NCBI GenBank assembly: GCA_036365515.1
Contig: CM070876.1
Coordinates: 173,563,978-173,627,977, forward strand
Direction of reading: 5' to 3'
Length of the DNA stretch: 64,000 nucleotides
Origin: Torymus aiolomorphi
Lineage: Eukaryota; Arthropoda; Insecta; Hymenoptera; Torymidae
In this document: in pieces, positions 1-11,800 of the stretch
Numbering within the stretch: the stretch's first letter is position 1
How the letters are laid out: each line of letters starts with the position of its first letter
Made by a program: the position numbers and the translations under genes
The notes under the pieces: generated by a model
Told to the model about the DNA's origin: nothing
What the model saw: only the letters and a program-made list of their open reading frames with translations
Database searches by the model: none

Positions 1-894
1 ATAGAAAATCTTTTTTGGGGCAGGTTGTGCAGATGTTTAACTGGTTTATTGCTCATAAGTTTAATTAATATGTTTTATATACTTTTTGTATTTTAAATAT
101 TAAAATAGTATTGTAATCTTACCTGTACGTTAATGAAGTTTCTTTTTGTTTTTTCTTCCTTTTCCGGTATGATATCTGAATCTAAATTAGAGACTATTAT
201 TCTTTTTAATGAATAAATTATTATATTTTTTAAGTATATTCATCAAGAACTTAGTACATTTGTGTTAAACTTGTACTGTGTTAGAAGAAGCTTACTTTCA
301 CTATTATTTAGATTAAAATAATGATAAATGTTAAATTATTTTTTGAAGCTGCTGGTATCTACTTCAATAAGGTTTAAACTATTTTAAAATATTTATTTTT
401 GTATTTCTCAGTCATATTCAGTTATTTAAAGAGAATGGCGTTTTCATCATTTTAGTTCTTTGTCCGTCTGACTGCTTTATTCTTCTGATGGTTATAAAAT
501 ATCAGTATTTAATATTCTCAATTTTTAAGCTTTCTTTTAACATCTCTCTTTTTATGTCGCGTAACCCCGCTTACTTTCATGACAGACTTGTGCCGCTGTT
601 GTTTGTCATTTTTAATAATAGAAATCTTAACGAATCATCATTAAACGTTATTTAAAAATAATGAATTTAAAGATTTTTACTAGTATAAATATTTACTAGA
701 TATTAAGTAATCTGGTATTTGATTTTATCCATTATAACTTTATTTTAATTAACAATGTATTTGTAAAGTATTACAACTGTATTAAATATGAAACTGCCAT
801 AGCTTCAGTTCATTTCATTCTATCTTAAAAATAAGATTTACTTTTGTGATTAACGCGTTTTACAAATAACATTAAGATTAGTTATTGTTTTAAA
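1..894. other. AT-rich non-coding DNA
   Basis: No coding frame, RNA gene or clear repeat is visible. Composition is strongly AT-rich with short poly-A and poly-T runs. It leads directly into the satellite array and may be intronic or intergenic. Confidence 0.6.
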
Positions 895-3800
895 GCGAGT
901 GGCCGAAAGTGCCACATTCCCGCCCAATTTTTTTATGAGTATTTGGTAAGCTCTTGAAGAAATTCCCGTGATCAAATTTTTAGGAATCGCATAGTCGCTA
1001 GAGATAGAATTTTTTAAAGGTATTTTTTATGTGTTTATAGCCGTTTTGCCCCACTTGCATCCCCCGAAGGGATTGTTCCGGATCGATTTTGGTCTCGGCA
1101 ATTTTCTTATAAGTATTTCGTTAGCTCTCGAAAAAAATTCCCGTGATCAAATTTTTAGGAGTCGCATAGTCGCTAGAGACAGAATTTTTTAAAGTTATTT
1201 TTCATGTGTTTTTAGCCGTTTTGCCCCGCTTGCATCCCCCTGATGGAAGGGTTCCGGATCGATTTTGGTCTCGGCAATTTTTTTATAAGTATTTCGTTAG
1301 CTCTCGAAGAAATTCCCGTGATCAAATTTTTAGGAATCGCATAGTCGCCAGAGACAGAATTTTTTAAAGTTATTTTTCAGGTGTTTTTAGCCGTTTTGCC
1401 CCGCTTGCATCCCCCTAAAGGAAGGGTTCCGGATCGATTTTGGTCTCGGCAATTTTTTTATAAGTATTTCGTTAGCTCTAGAAGAAATTACCGTTATCAA
1501 ATTTTTAGGAATCGCATAGTCGCTAGAGACAGAATTTTTGAAAGTTATTTTTCATGTGTTTTTAGCCGTTTTGCCCCACTTGCATCCCCCTGAAGGAAGG
1601 GTTCCGGATCGATTTTGGTCTCGGCAATTTATTTATAAGTATTTCGTTAGCTCTAGAAGAAATTACCGTTATCAAATTTTTAGGAATCGCATAGTCGCTA
1701 GAGTCAGAATTTTTTATATGTATTTTTCATGTCTTTTTAGCCGTTTTGCCCCACTTTCATCCCCCGAAGGTATTGTTCCGGATCGATTTAGGTCTCGGCA
1801 ATTTTTTTATAAGTATTTCGTTAGCTCTAGAAGAAATTACCGTTATCAAATTTTTAGGAATCGCATAGTCGCTAGAGACAGAATTTTTGAAAGTTATTTT
1901 TCATGTGTTTTTAGCCGTTTTGCCGCACTTGCATCCCCCTGAAGGAAGGGTTCCGGATCAATTTTGGTCTCTGCAATTTTTTTATAAGTATTTCGTTAGC
2001 TCTCGAAGAAATTCCCGTGATCAAATTTTTAGGAATCGCATAGTCGCCAGAGACAGAATTTTTTAAAGTTATTTTTCAGGTGTTTTTAGCCGTTTTGCCC
2101 CGCTTGCATCCCCCTGAAGGAAGGGTTCCGGATCGATTTTGGTCTCGGCAATTTTTTTATAAGTATTTCGTTAGCTCTAGAAGAAATTACCGTTATCAAA
2201 TTTTTAGGAATCGCATAGTCGCTAGAGATAGAATTTTTTAAAGGTATTTTTCATGTGTTTATAGCCGTTTTGCCCCACTTGCATCCCCCGAAGGTATTGT
2301 TCCGGATCGATTTTGGTCTCGGCAATTTTCTTATAAGTATTTCGTTAGCTCTCGAAAAAAATTCCCGTGATCAAATTTTTAGGAGTCGCATAGTCGCTAG
2401 AGACAGAATTTTTTAAAGTTATTTTTCATGTGTTTTTAGCCGTTTTGCCCCGCTTGCATCCCCCTGATGGAAGGGTTCCGGATCGATTTTGGTCTCGGCA
2501 ATTTTTTTATAAGTATTTCGTTAGCTCTCGAAGAAATTCCCGTGATCAAATTTTTAGGAATCGCATAGTCGCCAGAGACAGAATTTTTTAAAGTTATTTT
2601 TCAGGTGTTTTTAGCCGTTTTGCCCCGCTTGCATCCCCCTAAAGGAAGGGTTCCGGATCGATTTTGGTCTCGGCAATTTTTTTATAAGTATTTCGTTAGC
2701 TCTAGAAGAAATTACCGTTATCAAATTTTTAGGAATCGCATAGTCGCTAGAGACAGAATTTTTGAAAGTTATTTTTCATGTGTTTTTAGCCGTTTTGCCC
2801 CACTTGCATCCCCCTGAAGGAAGGGTTCCGGATCGATTTTGGTCTCGGCAATTTATTTATAAGTATTTCGTTAGCTCTAGAAGAAATTACCGTTATCAAA
2901 TTTTTAGGAATCGCATAGTCGCTAGAGTCAGAATTTTTTATATGTATTTTTCATGTCTTTTTAGCCGTTTTGCCCCACTTTCATCCCCCGAAGGTATTGT
3001 TCCGGATCGATTTAGGTCTCGGCAATTTTTTTATAAGTATTTCGTTAGCTCTAGAAGAAATTACCGTTATCAAATTTTTAGGAATCGCATAGTCGCTAGA
3101 GACAGAATTTTTGAAAGTTATTTTTCATGTGTTTTTAGCCGTTTTGCCGCACTTGCATCCCCCTGAAGGAAGGGTTCCGGATCAATTTTGGTCTCTGCAA
3201 TTTTTTTATAAGTATTTCGTTAGCTCTCGAAGAAATTCCCGTGATCAAATTTTTAGGAATCGCATAGTCGCCAGAGACAGAATTTTTTAAAGTTATTTTT
3301 CAGGTGTTTTTAGCCGTTTTGCCCCGCTTGCATCCCCCTGAAGGAAGGGTTCCGGATCGATTTTGGTCTCGGCAATTTTTTTATAAGTATTTCGTTAGCT
3401 CTAGAAGAAATTACCGTTATCAAATTTTTAGGAATCGCATAGTCGCTAGAGACAGAATTTTTGAAAGTTATTTTTCATGTGTTTTTAGCCGTTTTGCCCC
3501 ACTTGCATCCCCCTGAAGGAAGGGTTCCGGATCGATTTTGGTCTCGGCAATTTATTTATAAGTATTTCGTTAGCTCTAGAAGAAATTACCGTTATCAAAT
3601 TTTTAGGAATCGCATAGTCGCTAGAGACAGAATTTTTTAAATGTATTTTTCTCATGTGTTTTTAGCCGTTTTGCCCCGCTTGCATCCCCCTGATGGAAGG
3701 GTTCCGGATCGATTTTGGTCTCAGCAATTTTTTTATAAGTATTTCGTTAGCTCTCGAAGAAATTCCCGTGATCAAATTTTTAGGAATCGCATAGTCGCCA

Positions 3801-6590
3801 GAGACAGAATTTTTTAAAGTTATTTTTCGGGTGTTTTTAGCCGTTTTGCCCCGCTTGCATCCCCCTGAAGGAAGGGTTCCGGATCGATTTTGGTCTCGGC
3901 AATTTTTTTATAAGTATTTCGTTAGCTCTAGAAGAAATTACCGTTATCAAATTTTTAGGAATCGCATAGTCGCAGGAGACAGAATTTTTTTTAAATGTAT
4001 TTTTCATGTCTTTTTAGCCGTTTTGCCCCGCTTGCATCCCCCTGATGGAAGGGTTCCGGATCGATTTTTGTCTCGACAATTTTTTTATAAGTATTTGATA
4101 AGCTCTTGAAGAAATTCCCGTGATCAAATTTTTAGGAATCGCATAGTCGCTAGTATAGAATTTTTTAAACGTATTTTTCATGTGTTTTTAGCCGTTTTGC
4201 CCCACTTGCATCCCCCGAAGGAAGGGTTCCGGATCGATTTTGGTCTCGGCAATTTTTTTATAAGTATTTCGTTAGCTCTCGAAGAAATTCCCGTGATCAA
4301 ATTTTTAGGAATCGCGTAGTCGCTAGAGATAGAATTTTTTAAAGTTATTTTTCATGTCTTTCTAGCCGTTTTGCCCCGCTTGCATCCCCGTGAAGGAAGG
4401 GTTCCGGATCGATTTTGGTCTCGGCAATTTTTTTATAAGTATTTCGTTAGCTCTAGAAGAAATTACCGTTATCAAATTTTTAGGAATCGCATAGTCGCAG
4501 GAGACAGAATTTTTTTTAAATGTATTTTTCATGTCTTTTTAGCCGTTTTGCCCCGCTTGCATCCCCCTGATGGAAGGGTTCCGGATCGATTTTGGTCTCG
4601 AAAATTTTTTTATAAGTATTTGATAAGCTCTTGAAGAAATTCCCGTGATCAAATTTTTAGGAATCGCATAGTCGCTAGAGACAGAATTTTTTAAAGTTAT
4701 TTTTCATGTGTTTTTAGCCGTTTTGCCCCACTTGCATCCCCCGAAGGTATTGTTCCGGATCGATTTTGGTCTCGGCAATTTTTTTATAAGTATTTCGTTA
4801 GCTCTCGAAGAAATTCCCGTGATCAAATTTTTAGGAATCGCATAGTCGCTAGAGACAGAATTTTTTAAATGTATTTTTCTCATGTGTTTTTAGCCGTTTT
4901 GCCCCGCTTGCATCCCCCTGATGGAAGGGTTCCGGATCGATTTTGGTCTCGGCAATTTTTTTATAAGTATTTCGTTAGCTCTAGAAGAAATTACCGTTAT
5001 CAAATTTTTAGGAATCGCATAGTCGCTAGAGACAGAATTTTTGAAAGTTATTTTTCATGTGTTTTTAGCCGTTTTGCCCCACTTGCATCCCCCTGAAGGA
5101 AGGGTTCCGGATCGATTTTGGTCTCGGCAATTTTTTTATAAGTATTTCGTTAGCTCTCGAAGAAATTCCCGTGATCAAATTTTTAGGAATCGCATAGTCG
5201 CCAGAGACAGAATTTTTTAAAGTTATTTTTCAGGTGTTTTTAGCCGTTTTGCCCCGCTTGCATCCCCCTGAAGGAAGGGTTCCGGATCGATTTTGGTCTC
5301 GGCAATTTTTTTATAAGTATTTCGTTAGCTCTAGAAGAAATTACCGTTATCAAATTTTTAGGAATCGCATAGTCGCCAGAGACAGAATTTTTTAAAGTTA
5401 TTTTTCATGTGTTTCTAGCCGTTTTGCCCCGCTTGCATCCCCCTGATGGAAGGGTTCCGGATCGATTTTGGTCTCGACAATTTTTTTATAAGTATTTGAT
5501 AAGCTCTTGAAGAAATTCCCGTGATCAAATTTTTAGGAATCGCATAGTCGCTAGAGATAGAATTTTTTAAACGTATTTTTCATGTGTTTTTATCCGTTTT
5601 GCCCCACTTGCATCCCCCGAAGGAAGGGTTCCGGATCGATTTTGGTCTCGGCAATTTTTTTATAAGTATTTCGTTAGCTCTAGAAGAAATTACCGTTATC
5701 AAATTTTTAGGAATCGCATAGTCGCTAGAGTCAGAATTTTTTATATGTATTTTTCATGTCTTTTTAGCCGTTTTGCCCCGCTTGCATCCCCCGAAGGAAG
5801 GGTTCCGGATCGATTTTGGTCTCGGCAATTTTTTTATAAGTATTTCGTTAGCTCTCGAAGAAATTCCCGTGATAAAATTTTTAGGAATCGCATAGTCGCT
5901 AGAGACAGAATTTTTTAAATGTATTTTTCATGTCTTTTTAGCCGTTTTGCCCCACTTTCATCCCCCTGATGGAAGGATTCCGGATCGATTTTGGTCTCGG
6001 CAATTTTTTTATAAGTATTTCGTTAGCTCTAGAAGAAATTACCGTTATCAAATTTTTAGGAATCGCATAGTCGCTAGAGACAGAATTTTTGAAAGTTATT
6101 TTTCATGTGTTTTTAGCCGTTTTGCCCCACTTGCATCCCCCTGAAGGAAGGGTTCCGGATCGATTTTGGTCTCGGCAATTTTTTTATAAGTATTTGATAA
6201 GCTCTTGAAGAAATTCCCGTGATCAAATTTTTAGGAATCGCATAGTCGCTAGAGATAGAATTTTTTAAACGTATTTTTCATGTGTTTTTAGCCGTTTTGC
6301 CCCACTTGCATCCCCCGAAGGAAGGGTTCCGGATCTATTTTGGTCTCGGCAATTTTTTTATGAGTATTTGGTAAGCTCTTGAAGAAATTCCCGTGATAAA
6401 ATTTTTAGGAATCGCGTAGTCGCTAGAGATAGAATTTTTAAAGGTATTTTTTATGCGTTTTTAGCCGTTTTGCCCCACTTGCATCCCCCGGAGGAAGGGT
6501 TCCCGATCGATTTTGGTCTCGGCAATTTTTTTATTAGTATTTGGTAAGCTCTTGAAGAAATTCCCGTGTTAAAATTTTTAGGAAATTCAT
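895..6590. repeat. Satellite array, about 175-bp monomer, ~32 copies
   Basis: The motif CCGTTTTGCCCC recurs every 174-175 bases (1041, 1216, 1391, 1566, 1741, 1915 and so on) for about 5.7 kb. Each unit carries the same landmarks in order: GTTCCGGATCGATTTTGGTC, a T-rich run with TATAAGTATTT, AGCTCT(C/A)GAAGAAATT, ATCAAATTTTTAGGAATCGC and ATAGTCGC. Two main monomer types alternate. One has CTCTCGAAGAAATTCCCGTG, the other CTCTAGAAGAAATTACCGTT. A third type, with GATAAGCTCTTGAAG or GGTAAGCTCTTGAAG, is found at the edges and in the later part of the array. Short open frames across the array come from the unit having few stops. They are not genes, because the unit length is not a multiple of three and the frame changes. 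I do not recognise the satellite family. Confidence 0.95.
970..3444. repeat. Higher-order repeat: 7-monomer block of 1,224 bp present twice
   Basis: Sequence from about 970 to 2220 recurs at an offset of exactly 1,224 bases (about 2194-3444). The same succession of monomer variants appears in both copies, including the rare variants with TTTCTTATAAG, GGAGTCGC, GCTAGAGTCAG and TGCCGCACTTGC. I saw only a couple of differences in the parts compared, for example at 1031 and 1074 against 2255 and 2298. This indicates a very recent segmental duplication inside the array. Confidence 0.9.
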
Positions 6591-8493
6591 AAGCTGTTAA
6601 AATATAAATTTTTTTATCATGTATTGTATTCTGAGGGTGGTTTGGGGGCTGATTTTGGGGGATGATCACTTCGAAAATAACTTATATCGCTGTTTCTATT
6701 GGTTTTATGCATATATCTAACAGATAATATAAAAAAAACCGATTTTGGGAATATTCGATTTTTCGTTCATGATGAACGTTCAGAACTTCAAACACATGAA
6801 ATAAGCTGGATCCCTCAGGATATCTATACATCTACAACGGGTTAAAAAAAATTTTTCGAAATCTTTTAAGGTTACTTTAAATAATAGAATTAGTAATTGT
6901 TATCAATTAATAGCTTACTGTAACAAAAAAATTGATAGCTGTTCCAACTAAAATAAAGTAGTTGATGTAACTATATAATTGCTCGTCGTAACTAACTTTT
7001 GAGTTGTTACGGTTACTAATTTTTTTCTCCAACGATCCAAGAAATAAATTGGTTGTTTTAACCATTACCAACCGATTACCAATTATGTTGCTTAGGCCAA
7101 CTATTCATGCTTAGTTGTGCCATTTTAAGCAATTTTAATACTTAGGGTAACCCACTTTTTTTCAGTGTAAAAGATGAGACTACAAAATTCCTTTATTCAT
7201 TTTCAATTTGCAAATTGGATAATCCGTCGTTCCTGTCCGGCGATTTCTCCCACGCCCTCCCCCCCTCTCGCGGTATAAATAAGCTACCGAGCGAGCTTCG
7301 ACTTCCGTTCTCCTCTCCACTTTCTCTTCACTGGAAGAAGAAGAAGAACGCGAGAGATAACGCCTCTAATGCGCACACGCGCGCATCTTTTATTCTCGCG
7401 CGTGGGCGTAGTACTTATATAGATAGGTATATGCGGGAACGAGGAGAATCGCGAGCTTTGGCGTGCGTTGTGTTGTTTGCACAGCAGGGGGATGATGAAA
7501 GGAAACGTGGCACGCAGGGGTTATACGTGGGATGTGTAATTTAGTTATGGAAGTAAAAGCGTTTCATGCGATCGGATGGGGAAGTACAGAGTTGGGGCTG
7601 ATTTCGAGATATTCGATTATAAAAATCGATCATTGTTGGAATTTGATGATTTTAAACTGAAACTCAAATTTTGAATTCAAATTGCAAGGTTAAGATAAGA
7701 AATATAGGTGATTGCCGTATTTACGGGACGTAATCACTAGCGACTTTAACATTTTAACTTCGAGGTTACACGCGCGTTTCGTTGGTTATATTTCAAGCTT
7801 CAAAAGTTTCTATGTATAGGAATTCTAGATAACAATCAGTGAAGTATTTATCTGCACGCCGATACGGAAAACAACTCCAATCAGCTTCAGTATCAATATT
7901 CAAACATGCCTTTTTTTTAGCACAGTTATACCAACTCGCTAAAATTTTCTTCAAGACATTTGCTTCACAATCGATGTAAAATTAATAAATTAAATTCTAA
8001 TCGAATTATTCTTGGCTGAATTTTGAAAATTTAATCGGGCTACAACTGGCTCGCGCGTCTAGTCTCTACTGCCTCACGCTACGCGAACTCCGCGTCAATC
8101 GATTACCATTACATTACGCTAACCACATTATTATACCCAGTGACCTATAAACTAACCGCTCTTGTACGAACAACAACAACAACGAAATGCGCCAAACCGC
8201 GCGCACTCGCTCGTAGCCTCTCAATTAATCATGCACACGCATCCTTGGTCACATCAATAATTAACCGAGGGTTACTAACTGTGAGAAATAACAACTTATC
8301 CCGGTTTACAAAGCAAAACACGACATTATTTTGATGTCGGAATTAAAATTGATGAGTAGTACAATCTTTTTCAGACAGAGTGCTGTGCTTCGTTTTCATT
8401 CAGTAATGGTTTTTAATAATAATGCGGTTTCCTATAGCAACGAAATAGAACACTTTATTCTATTCATAATAACGTACATGTCACCGACAGTTT
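6591..8493. other. Non-coding: AT-rich, then GC-rich island
   Basis: After the last broken monomer the DNA is AT-rich to about 7,165, including a run of GTTACGGTTACT/CCAATTA-like short motifs. A CpG-dense island follows (about 7,225-7,530, with GCGCGC runs and AG-rich tracts). AT-rich DNA then leads to a second smaller island (about 8,045-8,280). The frames here carry no recognisable domain, and I see no coding gene. Confidence 0.5.
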
Positions 8494-8834
8494 GGCAGGT
8501 AGCGCAGTCGCCCCCTCGGCCGATTACCGAAGTTAAACAGCAAAGGGCGCGGTTACTACTTGGATGGGGTGACCGCTTTTTTTCTGCGACTATCTCGTGT
8601 GATCGGTTAGATGTTGAAATTGCCTTTCTTACAAACTGAGCGAGAGGTGTGTCTAAGCCTACGTAAGGTGGCCTTAGACATCCAAACTGTGAAAATTATT
8701 CCAATACACCAACCATCCTGCGGGGCGGGTTTTTCTAATTAGGATTTATCCCACGTGATTTTCCTATAGGTTTTCCCCGCTCCACAGGCATAACCCTGGG
8801 CGAATGCGGGATGGATGATAGGTATGGAAAAAAA
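8494..8834 (+). mobile_element. 5S-rRNA-derived SINE (SINE3-like)
   Basis: The head at about 8,520-8,585 matches the internal promoter of 5S rRNA. CCGATTACCGAAGTTAA is followed by an A-box-like region, then TACTTGGATGGGGTGACCGC, the box C region. The 3' half of a normal 5S gene is replaced by unrelated sequence. The element ends with a tail containing GGGCGAATGCGGGATGG and an A-run. This is the layout of SINEs with a 5S head and a LINE-related tail. A short possible target-site duplication, ACAGTT, lies at 8,487-8,492 and 8,835-8,840. It is not a functional 5S gene. The family name is inferred; the 5S similarity is seen directly. Confidence 0.75.
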
Positions 8835-11800
8835 ACAGTTATAAAAGAGAAGGTCCTCAGGAAATGTATAGGTTATATGATGTAATAATATAGGAAAAGA
8901 AAACATAAAGGTGTGGGAGGATACGCGCTAGGCCAATAAGCTGCGTGGAAACCACCAATTTTAATAACATACATCTCTGTGCGCGATAAAACGTTCGCCA
9001 AGAAGCCTCTCTGCTCCCTTCACACCATACTTCTTCAAATTAATCCGCTGCTGCTATTTGCATTGGCGACATGGACGATTCTCTTCGATCGCCGTACACA
9101 CACAGCCCATACATTATCCTATAGCCTAATCCAATGCGCTTAGTACAGAAATTGAAAAAAATATCCAGTTACAAAAACCCATTCCTCTCTCACTCTTGCA
9201 CGCACTTTAAGCTCGATCGGAAAATCGCGAAATCCCATTACGCCTCTCGTTCTCTCTCCTTCCTCCCCTGCCGCCTCTCGAAGCTACTTATCGCGCGCCG
9301 GGGCTAAACGGCGACTCGGTCTTTTCACACCTCAATTAACCCCCCCGCGCACACGCGGGGCGCCCCCTTCTTTTCCCACCTGCAGCGCACACGAGGGTTG
9401 CGCGCCACGTGCGACGACGACGACGACGACCGTATATGTACACATGTGTGTGCGTATGTACGCAAGCGCGTGTACGGTGGGTGAGGTGGTGACTAGGATA
9501 AGGGGAGATTCGCATAGTTGGTCTTGAGGGAAGGAGCGTTTTTCTTGCGCAGGGCGCGCGCGAAGGGTGGCAGAGTTGCTTTGGATAAGCGAATGTTTGC
9601 GTTCGAGATTCGTTTGTATTTTTGGTAGGAGAGAACATTATTATTTTTTTTAATTGATAGAAGGTTTATATAATGTTTATTTTTAATCAAATAGGTCAGT
9701 TTTTTTTATTGGTTTGTCGTTCTGGGTATCAAGCGGGGTATCTCTTCGGCGAAAATGTTGACCGTTGTTTCGAGCACACCCTTCTCGAAAAAAATGCGCG
9801 CGTCACTCTGACTTGCTATAAATCAAAGTTTCGGCACTCCAAGTGTGCTATAATACGTATACTTATGCGCACACACAGATAGTTAATCTTATTGAATAAT
9901 ATTTTGATTCATATCACAATCTACTCGCTCATTTGGAAAGATCCTTCGAATATTGCAATACTAATGTATTCCTTTCACGAATGAAATTCTATTTATTTTG
10001 TAAAAACGATATTTTATACGGTAAAAAAAAAATAATCTAAACACTATTTATATATATAAGCTAAAACTTTTACAAAAAATATCTCAAACAAAATTTTCTT
10101 TTTTTTTCAATCATTAAAATTATTATAAATTTATGGCACAGTATCGGTAGAGTATCAGACTAGTAATTAAATGGTTTCCGTTTCGGCCTTTGTAAAACTA
10201 ACACGAGGACGTCGCTGTTTATTTACTGGTATTTTAGAACATCAAAGCTCCGATAATGCTGAGTCCACCTTTATAAACAATACCGTCGTAAATATACCAA
10301 AAGGCAATTACCATGTAGTCATATATTCTCCATCAAAACTCGTACCCTTCCCCCCTCGGTAAAAATTCCCTCCTATTACCTATCCTCGTCGCACGAACCA
10401 TCACACTCCCCGTCCCCCAAGAAAAAAAATATCCTCACACTCCCTCCCCCCCTATATATACCCTCGCAGCGAGAGAGAGAAACCTCTCTCGCTCGCACTT
10501 GACACATTCCGCGTATTAATCGCTCTCTGACCGATTCGACGTCACACGGTCACCCGCTCACCACTCGCGCATCAGCCCCGCATATAGGTATATACACTCA
10601 GGGCAAGTAGTAGTAGTGGGTACTTCTCTCCCCCTCTCCCTCTGTCACCACTCTGCATCGCGCAGGCGCGATAACCCCACGACGGGTGGGAGGTGTAGGT
10701 GTAAGCGCGCGCGGGAGGGCGTTGAATTCGGCGCTCGCTCGGTCGCTCGCGTGGGGGTCATCGGGGCACGTGGCACGCGTGCGCGTCTACTGTCTCTATG
10801 TATGTGTGTAGAGGCATACAGCATATATATGTAGACACAGCGCACTGAGAAGAATTAGCGGCGCGCCGGGGTTCATCCGCGGTGAACGCGCACTAGCAGC
10901 AGCACCAGTGGTAGGGGTGGGGGAAGAGGTGGGCGTGTGTGTGTGTGTATGTTTGGGGGAGGGGAAGCACCGGAGTATAGTGCCGAGAGTGGACCTTATT
11001 TTTGGGTTTTCCGGTAGTTTGCTGTGTTGTTGCTACTGCTACTGCTGCAGAGTGTAAAGGAATTATGAACTCGAGAGGGGTGTGGAGAGAGGAGCGGGGG
11101 GATTTTGAAAGCAGTTTTTGTTGTGTTTGGAATGGTTCACGGTAGTTTGATCCATTATAATATCATCGCTCGTTTTCGCGTTGTTAAGGGCTGATTACAC
11201 TGCAATTAGCTACATCGTGTCGTAGGATTCAATTCCAGGGGTGATACCATTTAATTTAACTCCATTATTTGTGATCAATGAGATTTACCATATCAAGGTA
11301 GGCAGAGAGATTAATGAATTGCAAATGCTACTTTGAATCGGGTTCGCTATGCCACGGTTAAAATGTCATCTCGTTATCATCAAACAGCTCCGATAAATAA
11401 TCCTTCATCTAATCAATATAAATATACTACACATTTGCAGTAAACGAATCAAACTCGTGTATCATCGACGAACTCCACATACCAAACCTCTACACAACTC
11501 TACACTTTCGCACCAACATACCCCAACCACCACCTCTGAAACTTTACTTCAATCGATCACCGGGCATCCATTGCCAGCAACCTCACCACCGCTGGCCCCA
11601 CATAACAAATGCGTGTGTCACGACAGCAGGACCACCACCACCACAGCACACTCACGTCAGAATCCGAAGCAGGGAAAATACCTACATGAACACGCGGACA
11701 GCGTGTTATGTAGGGGGCGAGGGCGACAACGAGATCCGCGGCGCCGACGCGAGCGCTACGTACACACATCGATCGGTGGGAGCCGCGGCGGTAACGGCTG

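Noticed and set aside
1381..6144. Repeated open frames of 65-134 codons with FYKYFVSSRRNYRYQIFRN-type sequence
   Set aside because: They are successive translations of the satellite monomer. The unit is not a multiple of three, so frames shift between units. There is no start context or domain.
8520..8585. Functional 5S rRNA gene
   Set aside because: Only the internal promoter half resembles 5S. The 3' half is replaced, so it is a SINE head.
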